A stretch of 39,024 bases of DNA from Alphaproteobacteria bacterium (GTDB lineage Bacteria; Pseudomonadota; Alphaproteobacteria; UBA6615): the NCBI GenBank assembly GCA_021774445.1, contig JAJFJA010000002.1, positions 1 to 39,024 of the forward strand, given 5' to 3'. The position numbers were made by a program, and so were the translations under genes. Of this stretch, positions 24,573-33,409 are shown one piece after another (the stretch's first letter is position 1; each line of letters starts with the position of its first letter). The notes beneath the pieces are model-generated. The model was not told where the DNA came from and made no database searches. It saw only the letters and a program-made list of their open reading frames with translations.

Positions 24573-26850
24573 CGGTCCGCAGGCGGCGGCGGTGGACCTG
24601 CTTGATCAAAATCCAGGTGATCAGCGTCAGGGCGGCGAGGAGGGCGCCAACGATGATCAATCCGTGCAGCGGATCGGCGCCGGCGAAATAAGTGACACGC
24701 TGGGAAAGGCCGGCTTCGCCGATCGCGAAACGCGCGCCGATACGGCGGGTCGACATGGTGTCGGGCGCGTCGGTCCACAGCGCGACATCGCCGCGCAGCT
24801 GGGACCAATAGGGTGGGGTTACCAAGAGGCCGGCGAGAACGGCGAGCCGTTGCGGCGTCTTGGCGGTGAGCACGATCGCGGTGCGCCCCGGATCATCCGG
24901 GCGCTCGAAAGACTGCAAGACCCCGACGCCGCCCAAATCACTGGTTTGGACGATGCGCTGAACCGCAACCTCACGAGCCTCGTCGCCCCGCCCAAGCAAG
25001 CCATCGAGCAGGCTGCCAAGTATGGTAACGCCGCCGACCTTCGGTGCGGCCGGCGTCTCAACCTGGACCAGGCGATTGGGCACATCGTGACGTTCGCCCA
25101 AGGCGATCGGCGCCGCCGCCAGGAGGCGCTCGTCGACGCGATCGACCGGGCCGACCACAAGAAGATGACCACGGTGCTTCGCGGTGCCGGTTTCGACGAC
25201 CAGGTCGATGATCGGGTGACCGGCAGTTTGAGCGAGCTTGGCGAGCAAGGTCCAACCGGCGACGGCGGTGGCGCTGTCGGTGGCGGCGAATTGCATTACC
25301 AGTCCGCCGGCGCTGCCGACGGCGGGAAATGCGGTATCCGCCAACAGGTTAAGGTCCGGCTGCTCGGCCAGATGAGCGGCCGGCGGCATGCGCAGACCGG
25401 AATCCTCGAAGACCGAGATGACGAGATTCTCGTCCTGGTTCAGCGTGCACTCGCCGGTAACGGACGGCACCAGAACGGCCTCCAACGTCAACTGGTTGCG
25501 CCCGGGCTTGAAACTGCGCAAGGGCACGGCAAGACGATAATCGCGAAAGGCGAGACCATTGACCTCGCTGAGATGGATGGCACGCTCGAAGATGTCATTG
25601 ACGTAGAGGTTGAGGACAGAGTCACCGCGCATCCCGGCGCCGTAGGCGAAATGCAAATTGAACTCCACCTCGGCGGTCTCGTTGGCATAGAGATCCGGCG
25701 GCAGCACCATAGCCATCGCCAGCTGATGTGGACCGCGGCCGCGAAATGTCGAGCGGCCGACGCCGAGATCGGCAAAGCGGTAGTACTGATCCTCCTGAAC
25801 GTTGACGCGACCAAAGAAGGCCGCGCCCTGGGGAATCGCGAGTTCATGAATGATCGCGCGCGGGGCGTCGGTGAACGGAAAATCCATGATCGCGAGAGCG
25901 GTCGCGGCGCGGGTGACTTCGTCGGCGGTGGTCCCGGAAACGATGAGGATGAAGCGCGTCGGGTCACTATCGAGAGGGAAAATGCCGGTATAAGCACCGG
26001 TGATGTTGTCCGCCTCGGCGCCGATCAGCGGCGCGAGTTGTTCCCGCGTGCCGATCAGGACTTGGTCGCGGTTGGCCAGGGACGCTTGTGCCAGATTGGG
26101 GAAGCGCCAGCCGCGCCAACTCGCCTCGGCGGCACTTTCGCGAGAGGCGGCACGGGCCGCCGCATGGGAGAATTGCGGCGCCACAAAATCCAAATGCATG
26201 GCGGTGGCTTGGGCGATCATGGCGCCCCATAACAGCTTGTCCGCATCCAGCGCGAGGCCGGGGGTGAGGATGTTGAGGCGGCGCGTGCCGCCGATGGCCG
26301 GGCTAATGAGGTCATCAAGCTGATTAAGGCGCGGCTCGAGGGGCAAATAGCGCAAATCAAGCAAGAGTTCGGACCGGTCGGCGTCGATGGTGGTCCACAG
26401 CTCCGAGGCGCCGCTATCCTCACAGCTATTCAAAGCATGCTGGGCGGCGCGGAAGGAGAATCGGTTGAAACCGGGTTCGAGGCGGTCGGCCGGTAACTCG
26501 ATCTCGGCGAAGGCCGCCGGTTGCTCTCGGCTGAGGGGCAACTGAGCGACGACGGCATCATTGACGCGGATCTGAAGCTGCGAGCGGTCGGGCAGTAGGG
26601 CAATGGAGTTTTCGAAACGAACCTGTAGGCGCGCGCGATCGACGGCGACACGGCTCGAGAGGGGAACGAAGATCTGTTCCTCCGCCGCGGCCGACTGCAG
26701 CTCAATGGGGCCGGGTTCCGGTTGGAAATTACGCAACGGCAGTGCCGCACGGGTGGGCACCGCCACACCTGTCAAGGCGCTGTCCTGGGCCGCGGCCGGG
26801 GCGGCGAGGGAAAGTAAGAGGATCGCGGTAACGGGAAAAAACTTATGCAT
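24562..26850 (-). CDS. bcsB: Cellulose synthase periplasmic subunit BcsB
   Basis: The product is 762 residues from ATG 26850, 8 bases after the bcsA stop; the open frame further upstream overlaps bcsA. A signal peptide (cleavage near AAPAAAQ) is followed by a long beta-rich periplasmic region with the repeated carbohydrate-binding/flavodoxin-like layout of BcsB. A single C-terminal membrane helix (about 728-749, LIIVGALLAALTLITWILI) and a short basic tail end the protein. BcsB guides the glucan through the periplasm, and its tail anchor is needed for BcsA activity. Confidence 0.93.
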   Translation of the reverse strand: MHKFFPVTAILLLSLAAPAAAQDSALTGVAVPTRAALPLRNFQPEPGPIELQSAAAEEQIFVPLSSRVAVDRARLQVRFENSIALLPDRSQLQIRVNDAVVAQLPLSREQPAAFAEIELPADRLEPGFNRFSFRAAQHALNSCEDSGASELWTTIDADRSELLLDLRYLPLEPRLNQLDDLISPAIGGTRRLNILTPGLALDADKLLWGAMIAQATAMHLDFVAPQFSHAAARAASRESAAEASWRGWRFPNLAQASLANRDQVLIGTREQLAPLIGAEADNITGAYTGIFPLDSDPTRFILIVSGTTADEVTRAATALAIMDFPFTDAPRAIIHELAIPQGAAFFGRVNVQEDQYYRFADLGVGRSTFRGRGPHQLAMAMVLPPDLYANETAEVEFNLHFAYGAGMRGDSVLNLYVNDIFERAIHLSEVNGLAFRDYRLAVPLRSFKPGRNQLTLEAVLVPSVTGECTLNQDENLVISVFEDSGLRMPPAAHLAEQPDLNLLADTAFPAVGSAGGLVMQFAATDSATAVAGWTLLAKLAQTAGHPIIDLVVETGTAKHRGHLLVVGPVDRVDERLLAAAPIALGERHDVPNRLVQVETPAAPKVGGVTILGSLLDGLLGRGDEAREVAVQRIVQTSDLGGVGVLQSFERPDDPGRTAIVLTAKTPQRLAVLAGLLVTPPYWSQLRGDVALWTDAPDTMSTRRIGARFAIGEAGLSQRVTYFAGADPLHGLIIVGALLAALTLITWILIKQVHRRRLRTDAL

Positions 26851-26858
26851 AACGACTG

Positions 26859-29060
26859 TCAGCTTGCTTTCGGAGTCAGGAGGGTTGCGATATGGACGAG
26901 GCCGCCGCGGAAACCGTGGGCGGTCAGCGTCATGACCTGGTGGATGACGTTGTTGCTGGCTGTGCGGCGCGATTGAAAAGCCTGCCAAGACCGGCTGCGA
27001 CCATGCATGGCGTTGACGATAACCGCCAGTTCCTGGACATTCTCGGACTGGAAGCGCAGGCGGATCTCTTGTTGATCACCGGCTGACGCACGGACACCGG
27101 CGATCTCCACCGGAACAGACGGCTGAGCGCCGAGACCGCCGCCGACGAAACTGACGTGCGCGGTCTCACCAGGCTGAGTCGAGACCGCGTGTTCAGCGCA
27201 CATCCGCGCGCCGCCGATGGAAAGGTCTTCGACGCGGCCGAGGGCGACGCCGGCTTTGAGAGTCAGGACAGCGCGCATACCTTCGGTCGCGACGCGTGGC
27301 GCGGACCGGCGCTGGCGGCGCTCGAGCAAGATGCCGAGGGCGGCGACCATCAACAGCAGATTGAACAGGTTCCAAAGCAGAACAACGACGGTCAGATCAC
27401 GATTGAGCGGGAAATGATAGTAGCGATAGAAGCCACCGGCGACGCCGAGCAGCATGAGGCCGATGACGACGTAAAAGGGTGTGGCGAGGGTCGAGATGAA
27501 GTCGTCTTCGAGATGATCGCCCTTGGGAGTGACGATGAAGGTCGGGCTGCGCGGGCTGCGCAGAACCTTAATGATGGCGCCAAGACAGGAGAAGGACAGC
27601 ATCAACTCATAGAGTTCCGATACGAACTGCCAGCGCACGCGGCCATACATGAAATTCGAGGCGGCGACGATGCCGATGATGTGCGGCACGGTGTAGAATG
27701 CCACTTGGCCTAAATTGGCTTTGTAGATCGCCAGGCCGAACAGCAGATAAGCCAATGGTGCGAGTAGGAAGACCAGACGCGCGAACGGAAAGAACCAAAA
27801 CAAGCTGGCACTAAGGTAGCCGAGGCGTTGCCGGATGGTCAGGCCGCGGTGGAATAGCGGGTTCTTCAGCAGGAAGATCTGCACCATGCCCTGGGTCCAG
27901 CGGCTGCGCTGGGTGATGAAGGCGGACAGGCTCTCGGGGGCCAGCCCGGCGACCATGGGGCGATTGACATAGACGCTGTCATAACCGCGGGCATGCAAAG
28001 CCAGCGCCGTTTCGGCATCCTCGGTGATGGTCTCGCCGGTGACGCCGCCGATCTCGTCGAGATAACAGCGGCGCAGGACGGCAGCCGAGCCACAAAAGAA
28101 TGAGGCATTCCAAGTGTCGAGACCGCGCTGGATGACGCGGTAGAACATCTCATTCTCGCTGGGCATCACCTCAAATAGGCCGAGATTTCTTTCGATGGGA
28201 TCGGGGTTGATGAAAAAGTGAGGCGTCTGCACCAAGAACAGCTTGGGGTTTTCCATGAACCAGACCACGGTCCGCTCGAGGATGTCCCGGGTCGGCACGT
28301 GATCGGCGTCGAGAATCAGGATCAGGTCGCCGTCGATATGTTCCAAGGCGGCGTTGATGTTGCCGGCCTTGGCGCTTTCATTGCGTTCGCGGGCTAAATA
28401 ACTGGCGCCGGTGCGGTTGCACAAGGCGCGCAAATCCTTGCGTCGCTGCTCCGCGGCCTGGGCTTTCACCGGGTCGGGATCCTGCCGTTTCTGATCGGTC
28501 GCGCCGTCGTCCAACAAATAGATGCGGAGTTTTTCCGCGGGATAGCGGATGGCCGCCGCCGCCAGCAGCGTGGTCTCGAGGAGCGCGGGATCCTCATTGT
28601 AGGACGGCACGAGAATGTCGACGGTCGGAAGCGGATCAGGGTCGACCGGGATGACCTTCTCGGGCCGGTCGAGGGGCCGGATGCTGACGAACACGCCGAG
28701 CAGAAATATGGTGAAACCGTAGAGTTCCGCCGTATACAACGTCACCGATCCGAGGAAGCTGAAGGGATCGTCGAACGCCAGCGTGTTGAAGGTGCGCCAA
28801 AAGAAATACCGGCCGCTGATGAACAGGGCGAGCATCAACACCGCGATGCGGCCATAACCCCGCGGCGCGAAGGTCCGCAGAGCGAACAGCGAAACTAGGG
28901 CGACACCGGCCAGGATCGCTTGGGAAATCAAGTCGAGAGGCTGGGCCGCGACGAGGAACAACAGTCCGGCGAGCATCACCCAAAGGGCGCGAAGGAACAG
29001 GGATTCGGCTTTGCTGCCGTCAAATGCAGTTGCCGTCGCGCCGGCGCGATCGATAGCCAT
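26859..29060 (-). CDS. bcsA: Cellulose synthase catalytic subunit BcsA with PilZ domain
   Basis: The 733-residue GT2 processive synthase polymerises UDP-glucose and exports the chain. The motifs are complete: DDG (184-186), DADH (251-254), TED (346-348) with the catalytic base, QRSRW (384-388), and the gating loop FIVTPK (508-513). The C-terminal PilZ domain has R585 and R589 (RSAPR) and DLSIGG (from 612), so activation by c-di-GMP is expected. About eight membrane helices flank the catalytic domain. ATG 29060 has GGGG just before it; a TTG two codons earlier is less likely. It is the first gene of the operon, with a CtrA-like box upstream. Confidence 0.96.
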   Translation of the reverse strand: MAIDRAGATATAFDGSKAESLFLRALWVMLAGLLFLVAAQPLDLISQAILAGVALVSLFALRTFAPRGYGRIAVLMLALFISGRYFFWRTFNTLAFDDPFSFLGSVTLYTAELYGFTIFLLGVFVSIRPLDRPEKVIPVDPDPLPTVDILVPSYNEDPALLETTLLAAAAIRYPAEKLRIYLLDDGATDQKRQDPDPVKAQAAEQRRKDLRALCNRTGASYLARERNESAKAGNINAALEHIDGDLILILDADHVPTRDILERTVVWFMENPKLFLVQTPHFFINPDPIERNLGLFEVMPSENEMFYRVIQRGLDTWNASFFCGSAAVLRRCYLDEIGGVTGETITEDAETALALHARGYDSVYVNRPMVAGLAPESLSAFITQRSRWTQGMVQIFLLKNPLFHRGLTIRQRLGYLSASLFWFFPFARLVFLLAPLAYLLFGLAIYKANLGQVAFYTVPHIIGIVAASNFMYGRVRWQFVSELYELMLSFSCLGAIIKVLRSPRSPTFIVTPKGDHLEDDFISTLATPFYVVIGLMLLGVAGGFYRYYHFPLNRDLTVVVLLWNLFNLLLMVAALGILLERRQRRSAPRVATEGMRAVLTLKAGVALGRVEDLSIGGARMCAEHAVSTQPGETAHVSFVGGGLGAQPSVPVEIAGVRASAGDQQEIRLRFQSENVQELAVIVNAMHGRSRSWQAFQSRRTASNNVIHQVMTLTAHGFRGGLVHIATLLTPKAS

Positions 29061-29123
29061 CCCCAACTAGCCCTGACCCATTCATTCTGTAAGTGCCCGT
29101 GTGACTAGATTGATAGCGTTGCG

Positions 29124-29142
29124 ATGGTTAACAGGTCGCTAA
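29124..29142 (-). promoter_or_regulatory. CtrA-type box upstream of bcsA
   Basis: On the minus strand the site reads TTAG-CGACCTG-TTAACCAT. It fits the alphaproteobacterial CtrA consensus TTAA-N7-TTAAC with one mismatch, and its right half has the full TTAACCAT. It lies 63 bases before the bcsA start, inside the short gap after the kinase gene. Direct cell-cycle control of cellulose synthesis is inferred. Confidence 0.65.
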
Positions 29143-29151
29143 CGAATCACG

Positions 29152-30540
29152 CTATCCGCCGCCGTCACGGGCCATACCCGCCCACCGCGCCACATAGTCG
29201 GAGAGACCCGGCAGCACCGGGGCAGCGATGCGATCCAGGGCCAAAGCCGGGGCCGGGCGCCGGCGCCAGCGCCACAACAGACCGGCGCCAAGGCTGGTGC
29301 CCTCGACCGCTAACGAGATTGTGACCTCTTGATCCGGCCGCAAGGCGGCGATGAGTTCGGCATAGAGGCGGTTCCTGGCGAGGCCGCCATCGATGATGAT
29401 CCGGTTGCGCGAGCCGATATGCTCAATCGAGGCGGACGACATCAGAGCGCAATAAAGCGTGGCCAAGGCGATCCGCCGGCCGGTGGTTTCGGGCGGCGGG
29501 CCGACGATGCGGCCCGTGCCGCCGGTACCGGGAATCGGGCCGCCGAGATCGGTGAAAGACGGCAGGGCCATGGTGCCGACGGCGATCAGCGCGGCGACGT
29601 CGGACAATTGCGGCTGAAGGGACGGTGCGGACGTGCCGGCGATGGCGGCGAACTCGCGGCCGGCGATGAAACGGCTACAAGCGACGGCGCTGCCCCGGCA
29701 ATCGGTATTGACGACAGTGTCGCCGACTCCGGTGAGTTCCGCGATCGGCTTGGCCGCGTTAAAGGCAATGAGCCAGGTGCCCGTCGACATGAGGGTGAAA
29801 TCGTCCAAACCCGCCGCGAGATAACGCAGATAGTTGGCATTGCTGTCATGGATGCCGCAGAGCACCGTGGTGTTGGGGCGCAGTCCGGTGACACGGACCA
29901 GTTCCGGCGTTACCGGGCCGAGGATGTCCCAGGCATGGCGCGTTGGCGGGAACAGGTGGCGCCAGCCCTGGCGCCGCACCAGGGACGAATAGTCCTGCCG
30001 GCGCGGATCCCAGAGATGGGTCTGGGCGCCGAGGGACGTATTCTCCGTCGCCAGCACGCCGGACAGGCGCCAGGCCCAATATTGCGGATGAAAAAGGAGA
30101 TGGCGGGCACGGCGGAACTGGTCCGGATAGTGCTGCTGTTGCCAGAATAATTGCCGCCCGAGGGTCAGGCCCGCAGGATTGGTGGGCGCATACACTTCGG
30201 CATAGGGCGGGGCGAGCCGAGCGTAAGCCGCCCCGACGGCCGGTGGCGGCTCGGCCTCATAATCCATGACCGGCAAAGCGAGACCATCGTCGGTCACCAA
30301 CGCGGCGGTGGAGCCATAGCTGGTGGGGATGATCGCGGCGAGCGCATGATCGGCGGCAGCCGCACGCAGGGCACCGCAGAGCCAATCCCATACATGCGCG
30401 GTATCGAGGTGGAGATAGGGCGGCGCCGGTGCCGGGTGGTTCGGCGCGGTATGGGCATCGAGGATCGCGCCGTCCTCATCGACCACCAAGAGGCGGAGGT
30501 TGGTCTTGCCGAAATCAACAATGGCTGCCCGGTCGGCCAC
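29152..30540 (-). CDS. FGGY-family carbohydrate kinase
   Basis: The 462-residue protein has the N-terminal ATPase-fold loop IVDFGKTNLRL, the mid-protein GIHDSNANYL with the likely catalytic Asp, STGTWLIAFN, and the C-terminal IIIDGGLARN adenosine motif. FGGY kinases phosphorylate sugars such as fuculose, rhamnulose, xylulose or glycerol. The sequence feels closer to the fuculokinase/rhamnulokinase branch, but the sugar is not certain. The start is GTG 30540. It is divergent from the nitrile hydratase operon and on the same strand as the sugar ABC transporter at 32441-36883, which may supply its substrate. No isomerase or aldolase is nearby. Confidence 0.88.
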   Translation of the reverse strand: MADRAAIVDFGKTNLRLLVVDEDGAILDAHTAPNHPAPAPPYLHLDTAHVWDWLCGALRAAAADHALAAIIPTSYGSTAALVTDDGLALPVMDYEAEPPPAVGAAYARLAPPYAEVYAPTNPAGLTLGRQLFWQQQHYPDQFRRARHLLFHPQYWAWRLSGVLATENTSLGAQTHLWDPRRQDYSSLVRRQGWRHLFPPTRHAWDILGPVTPELVRVTGLRPNTTVLCGIHDSNANYLRYLAAGLDDFTLMSTGTWLIAFNAAKPIAELTGVGDTVVNTDCRGSAVACSRFIAGREFAAIAGTSAPSLQPQLSDVAALIAVGTMALPSFTDLGGPIPGTGGTGRIVGPPPETTGRRIALATLYCALMSSASIEHIGSRNRIIIDGGLARNRLYAELIAALRPDQEVTISLAVEGTSLGAGLLWRWRRRPAPALALDRIAAPVLPGLSDYVARWAGMARDGGG

Positions 30541-30710
30541 AGTGCTCGCTCGGTTGACTACGAATGGTGGGTGGTGAGTCTAGCGCCAGGCGCCGGCGAC
30601 GGCGAGCCATGTGCTCGGATCGCCTCGGCGGCGGCGGCGGACGTGAATTGTCAGGGCGATGGAACGCCCCTAAACTCGGGCCATAACCCGCAACTCGTGG
30701 AAGTATCGTC

Positions 30711-31361
30711 ATGAGCAGTTATGACTCGGAGAAGGTGGCGCAGATCCACCGCGAACTGCATAGTCACCTGCCGTCGGAGTCGGCGCTGCGGGTGAAAGCG
30801 CTGGAAAGCCTGCTGGTGGAAAAGGGTCTGCTGGACCCCGCCACGGTGGATGGCTGGGTCGAGTTCTATGCCGAAAAGGTCGGGCCCAAGCGTGGCGCGC
30901 AAGTGGTGGCGCGGGCTTGGCGCGACCCCGACTTCAAGGCGCGGTTGCTGGCCGACGGTACCGAGGCCGTGAAAGAATTCGGCTTCGATGGGCCGGCCCA
31001 CGCCCATCTTCGGGTGATCGAGAATACGGCGACGACGCATAATCTCGTCGTTTGCACGCTGTGCTCCTGCTACCCGCACTCGATTCTCGGGATTCCGCCA
31101 AACTGGTACAAGTCAGCGGAATACCGGGCCCGGGCGGTGCGGGATCCGCGCGGGGTGTTGGCGGAGTTCGGGGTGGCGCTGGACGACAGTGTGGAAGTGC
31201 GGGTTTGGGACAGTACATCGGAGGTGCGCTTCATGGTGCTACCGGAGCGGCCTGGTGACACGGATGATCTCGACGAAGCCGGGTTGGCGGCGTTGGTGAC
31301 GCGCAACGCGATGGTGGGTACGGACCGAGATCTGACACCGGCAACCGGGACGGCCAGCTAA
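30711..31361 (+). CDS. nthA: Cobalt-type nitrile hydratase alpha subunit
   Basis: This 216-residue metal subunit of nitrile hydratase converts nitriles to amides. The metal claw is VCTLCSCYP (C115, C118, S119, C120). Thr after the first Cys and Tyr after the last mark the cobalt form; iron enzymes have VCSLCSCT. Thiocyanate hydrolase gamma subunits share this motif, but the alpha-beta-accessory gene order and separate beta gene favour nitrile hydratase. GGAAG lies 7 bases before the ATG. The stop overlaps the beta start by one base. No amidase gene is adjacent. Confidence 0.94.
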   Translation: MSSYDSEKVAQIHRELHSHLPSESALRVKALESLLVEKGLLDPATVDGWVEFYAEKVGPKRGAQVVARAWRDPDFKARLLADGTEAVKEFGFDGPAHAHLRVIENTATTHNLVVCTLCSCYPHSILGIPPNWYKSAEYRARAVRDPRGVLAEFGVALDDSVEVRVWDSTSEVRFMVLPERPGDTDDLDEAGLAALVTRNAMVGTDRDLTPATGTAS

Positions 31362-32023
31362 TGGACGGGCCGCATGATTTGGGCGGCCGGCAGGGCTTTG
31401 GCCCCGTCGCCGTCGGAGAAGTCGAAGAGAGTTTTCATAGTGCCTGGGAAGCCCGGATGTGGGGCATCGCCAGGGCGCTGACGCGACCGGCAGGTTGGAA
31501 TATCGATTGGTGGCGGCACGGCCGAGAGTTGATCGATCCGGCGGATTACCTGACCCGGCCCTATTACGACCAATGGATGCAGACCTATACGGCGCTGCTG
31601 ATCGACTCGGACGTGTTCTCGGTCGGTGAGCTGGCTGCCGCCGCGACGGCGCCGGCACCATCGGGCAGCGGTGGCGAGCCGGTCGACGTCGCGGCGCTGG
31701 GCGGGTCGACCCGGTTCGACCGCGATATCGCCACGGCCGCGCGCTTCGCGATCGGCGATGCGGTGCGCGCGAATACCCTGGGGACGGCAGGGCATACCCG
31801 GCTGCCGGGTTATGTCCGGGGCCGTGCCGGGGTGATCGACCACAGTTACGGCGCGCATGTGCTGCCGGATGCGAGCGCGCGGGGCGAGGAACGGGCGGAG
31901 CCGCTGTACTCGGTTAAATTCGCCGCCGATACATTGTGGCCGGAAGCGAAGGGCCGCAAGGCCGGGGACCGGCGCGAGTGGGTCTATGTGGATCTCTGGG
32001 AGAGCTATCTTGAGCGCGCCTGA
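31361..32023 (+). CDS. nthB: Nitrile hydratase beta subunit
   Basis: The 220-residue protein begins MDGPHDLGGRQGFGPV, the characteristic beta-subunit start. The C-terminal SH3-like barrel includes GHTRLPGYVRGRAGVI and LYSVKFAADTLW, as in family members. It pairs with alpha to complete the active site. Its ATG shares one base with the alpha stop (TAATG), ensuring coupled 1:1 translation, and its end overlaps the start of the accessory gene. Confidence 0.94.
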   Translation: MDGPHDLGGRQGFGPVAVGEVEESFHSAWEARMWGIARALTRPAGWNIDWWRHGRELIDPADYLTRPYYDQWMQTYTALLIDSDVFSVGELAAAATAPAPSGSGGEPVDVAALGGSTRFDRDIATAARFAIGDAVRANTLGTAGHTRLPGYVRGRAGVIDHSYGAHVLPDASARGEERAEPLYSVKFAADTLWPEAKGRKAGDRREWVYVDLWESYLERA

Positions 32024-32357
32024 GGAAGATCGCCTGGGGCCGCTGGCGCGGCGCGACGGCGAGCCGGTGTTCGACGAGCCCTGGCAGGCACAAGTGCTCG
32101 GCTTGGCCTTCTCGCTGGTGGATAAGGGTCTGATTAACGCCGGGGAGTGGTCCGAAACGCTGGGTGCCACCCTGCGCGCGGCGGCGGATGACGGGGCGCC
32201 GGACAATGCCGCGACCTACTATGACGCGGTGCTGGCGACACTGGAAAAACTCACCGCCGCGACCGGCGCCCTGACAGCGGATGCCATGGCCGACCGTCGG
32301 GAAGCCTGGCGCCAAGCCTATCTCGACACACCCCACGGTCAGCCGGTAGAGCTGTAA
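32010..32357 (+). CDS. Nitrile hydratase accessory/activator protein
   Basis: This 115-residue protein begins at TTG 32010, inside the last codons of the beta gene, with GGGAGAG 5 bases upstream. PVFDEPWQAQVLGLAFSL, AGEWSETLGATL, a YYDAVLATLEKL helix and the C-terminal TPHGQPVEL match the nitrile hydratase accessory family (the P14K/NhlE-type cobalt self-subunit-swapping chaperone). It probably holds apo-alpha and delivers cobalt. No cobalt permease (NhlF) is present here. Confidence 0.88.
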   Translation: MSAPEEDRLGPLARRDGEPVFDEPWQAQVLGLAFSLVDKGLINAGEWSETLGATLRAAADDGAPDNAATYYDAVLATLEKLTAATGALTADAMADRREAWRQAYLDTPHGQPVEL

Positions 32358-32440
32358 GCGCCCAACGGTCCATTATGTCCCAAGTGGACTCGGGGCGTGC
32401 GAATCCGCACAGCCAACCACCACCGGCGCCTCTCCGCCGC

Positions 32441-33409
32441 CTAACGGTCGGTGGACTTGCCGCCGGCGACGGTGATTACGGTGATAATAATGAGACCGGT
32501 CATGACCAGGCGGATGCCGGCGCCGAGGCCGAAGGTGTTGAGCATGGTCACCAGTAGGAACATGAACAACGCCGCGCCCCACAGACCGGGGATGTTGGCG
32601 AAGCCGCCGGCCACGGAGGTGCCGCCGATGACGACCACCGCGATGGAGGCGAGCAGAAACTCGGCGCCCATATTCAACGATGCACCGCCGGAGAAGCCGG
32701 ACAATACAAACCCGCACAGCCCGGCCAAGGTGGCACACATCACGTAGGTCACAAAGCGGGTGAAATCGACGGCGATGCCAGAGAGTTTGGCGGCCCGGGC
32801 GTTCTGGCCGATGGCGATCACCGAGCGGCCGTAGACCGTCTTGTGCAAAACCACGGTCATGACGAGCGCCAGGATCACCGTGCAGATGGCCAGGATCGGA
32901 AAGCCGGCGATGCGCGCGGTGGTAAAATCAGCCAAACTCGGCGGCGGCTTGATCTTGATGCCGCGGCCATAGGCGATGGCGGCGGACTGGAAAACGAAAC
33001 TCGATGACAACGTGGCGATGATCGGCGGAATCCGCATCAGCCGGATCAAGCCGTAATTGAACACGCCGATCGCGGCGCCACAGGCCAAGGCGATCAGCAA
33101 ACCGACGACGATCATGGAGTCCTGGGTCGCCATGATCTTCATCGACGCGGCGCCGGCGAAGGTCATGGTCGCCGGAATGGACAAGTCGACATTGCCGGGA
33201 CCGAGGGTGATGACATACATCTGGCCGATGCCGACGATCACCGAGAAGGTGCCGAAGGCCAAGGCGGCGCTGAGAATTTCGCCGCCGCCCTGACCCTTGG
33301 TGAAGATAATGGTGGCCAGCCAAACCAAAAAAGCGGCGGCGAACGCCCACAACCAGGGCCGCTCCAACAAGCGGGTCGCGAGCCGCGCGGCAGTGCGGGC
33401 GGCGGCCAT
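32441..33409 (-). CDS. Sugar ABC transporter permease (RbsC/XylH family), second
   Basis: The 322-residue inner-membrane subunit has about nine to ten hydrophobic segments. It carries the family stretches TLGPGNVDLSIPATMTFAGA and YGRSVIAIGQNARAAKLSGI, and the C-terminal GGTSVAGGFANIPGLWGAAL. ATG 33409 shares one base with the stop of the first permease gene. The two permeases should form a heterodimer with the ATPase at 34350-35819. It ends 83 bases from the convergent nitrile hydratase accessory gene. Confidence 0.93.
   Translation of the reverse strand: MAAARTAARLATRLLERPWLWAFAAAFLVWLATIIFTKGQGGGEILSAALAFGTFSVIVGIGQMYVITLGPGNVDLSIPATMTFAGAASMKIMATQDSMIVVGLLIALACGAAIGVFNYGLIRLMRIPPIIATLSSSFVFQSAAIAYGRGIKIKPPPSLADFTTARIAGFPILAICTVILALVMTVVLHKTVYGRSVIAIGQNARAAKLSGIAVDFTRFVTYVMCATLAGLCGFVLSGFSGGASLNMGAEFLLASIAVVVIGGTSVAGGFANIPGLWGAALFMFLLVTMLNTFGLGAGIRLVMTGLIIITVITVAGGKSTDR

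Noticed and set aside
24592..26232. 546-codon plus-strand open frame
   Set aside because: It lies antisense to bcsB, has no recognisable domain, and its low-complexity Gly/Asp/Arg composition is what a GC-rich antisense strand gives.
32358..32440. Possible terminators (GTCCA/TGGAC and GTGCG/CGCAC stems) between convergent genes
   Set aside because: Both stems are only five pairs with no T-run; too weak to annotate as terminators.
33190..33215. A second ATTGCCGGGA-like segment resembling the palindromic repeat arm
   Set aside because: It lies inside a permease gene, encodes conserved residues (LGPGN) and has no facing arm.
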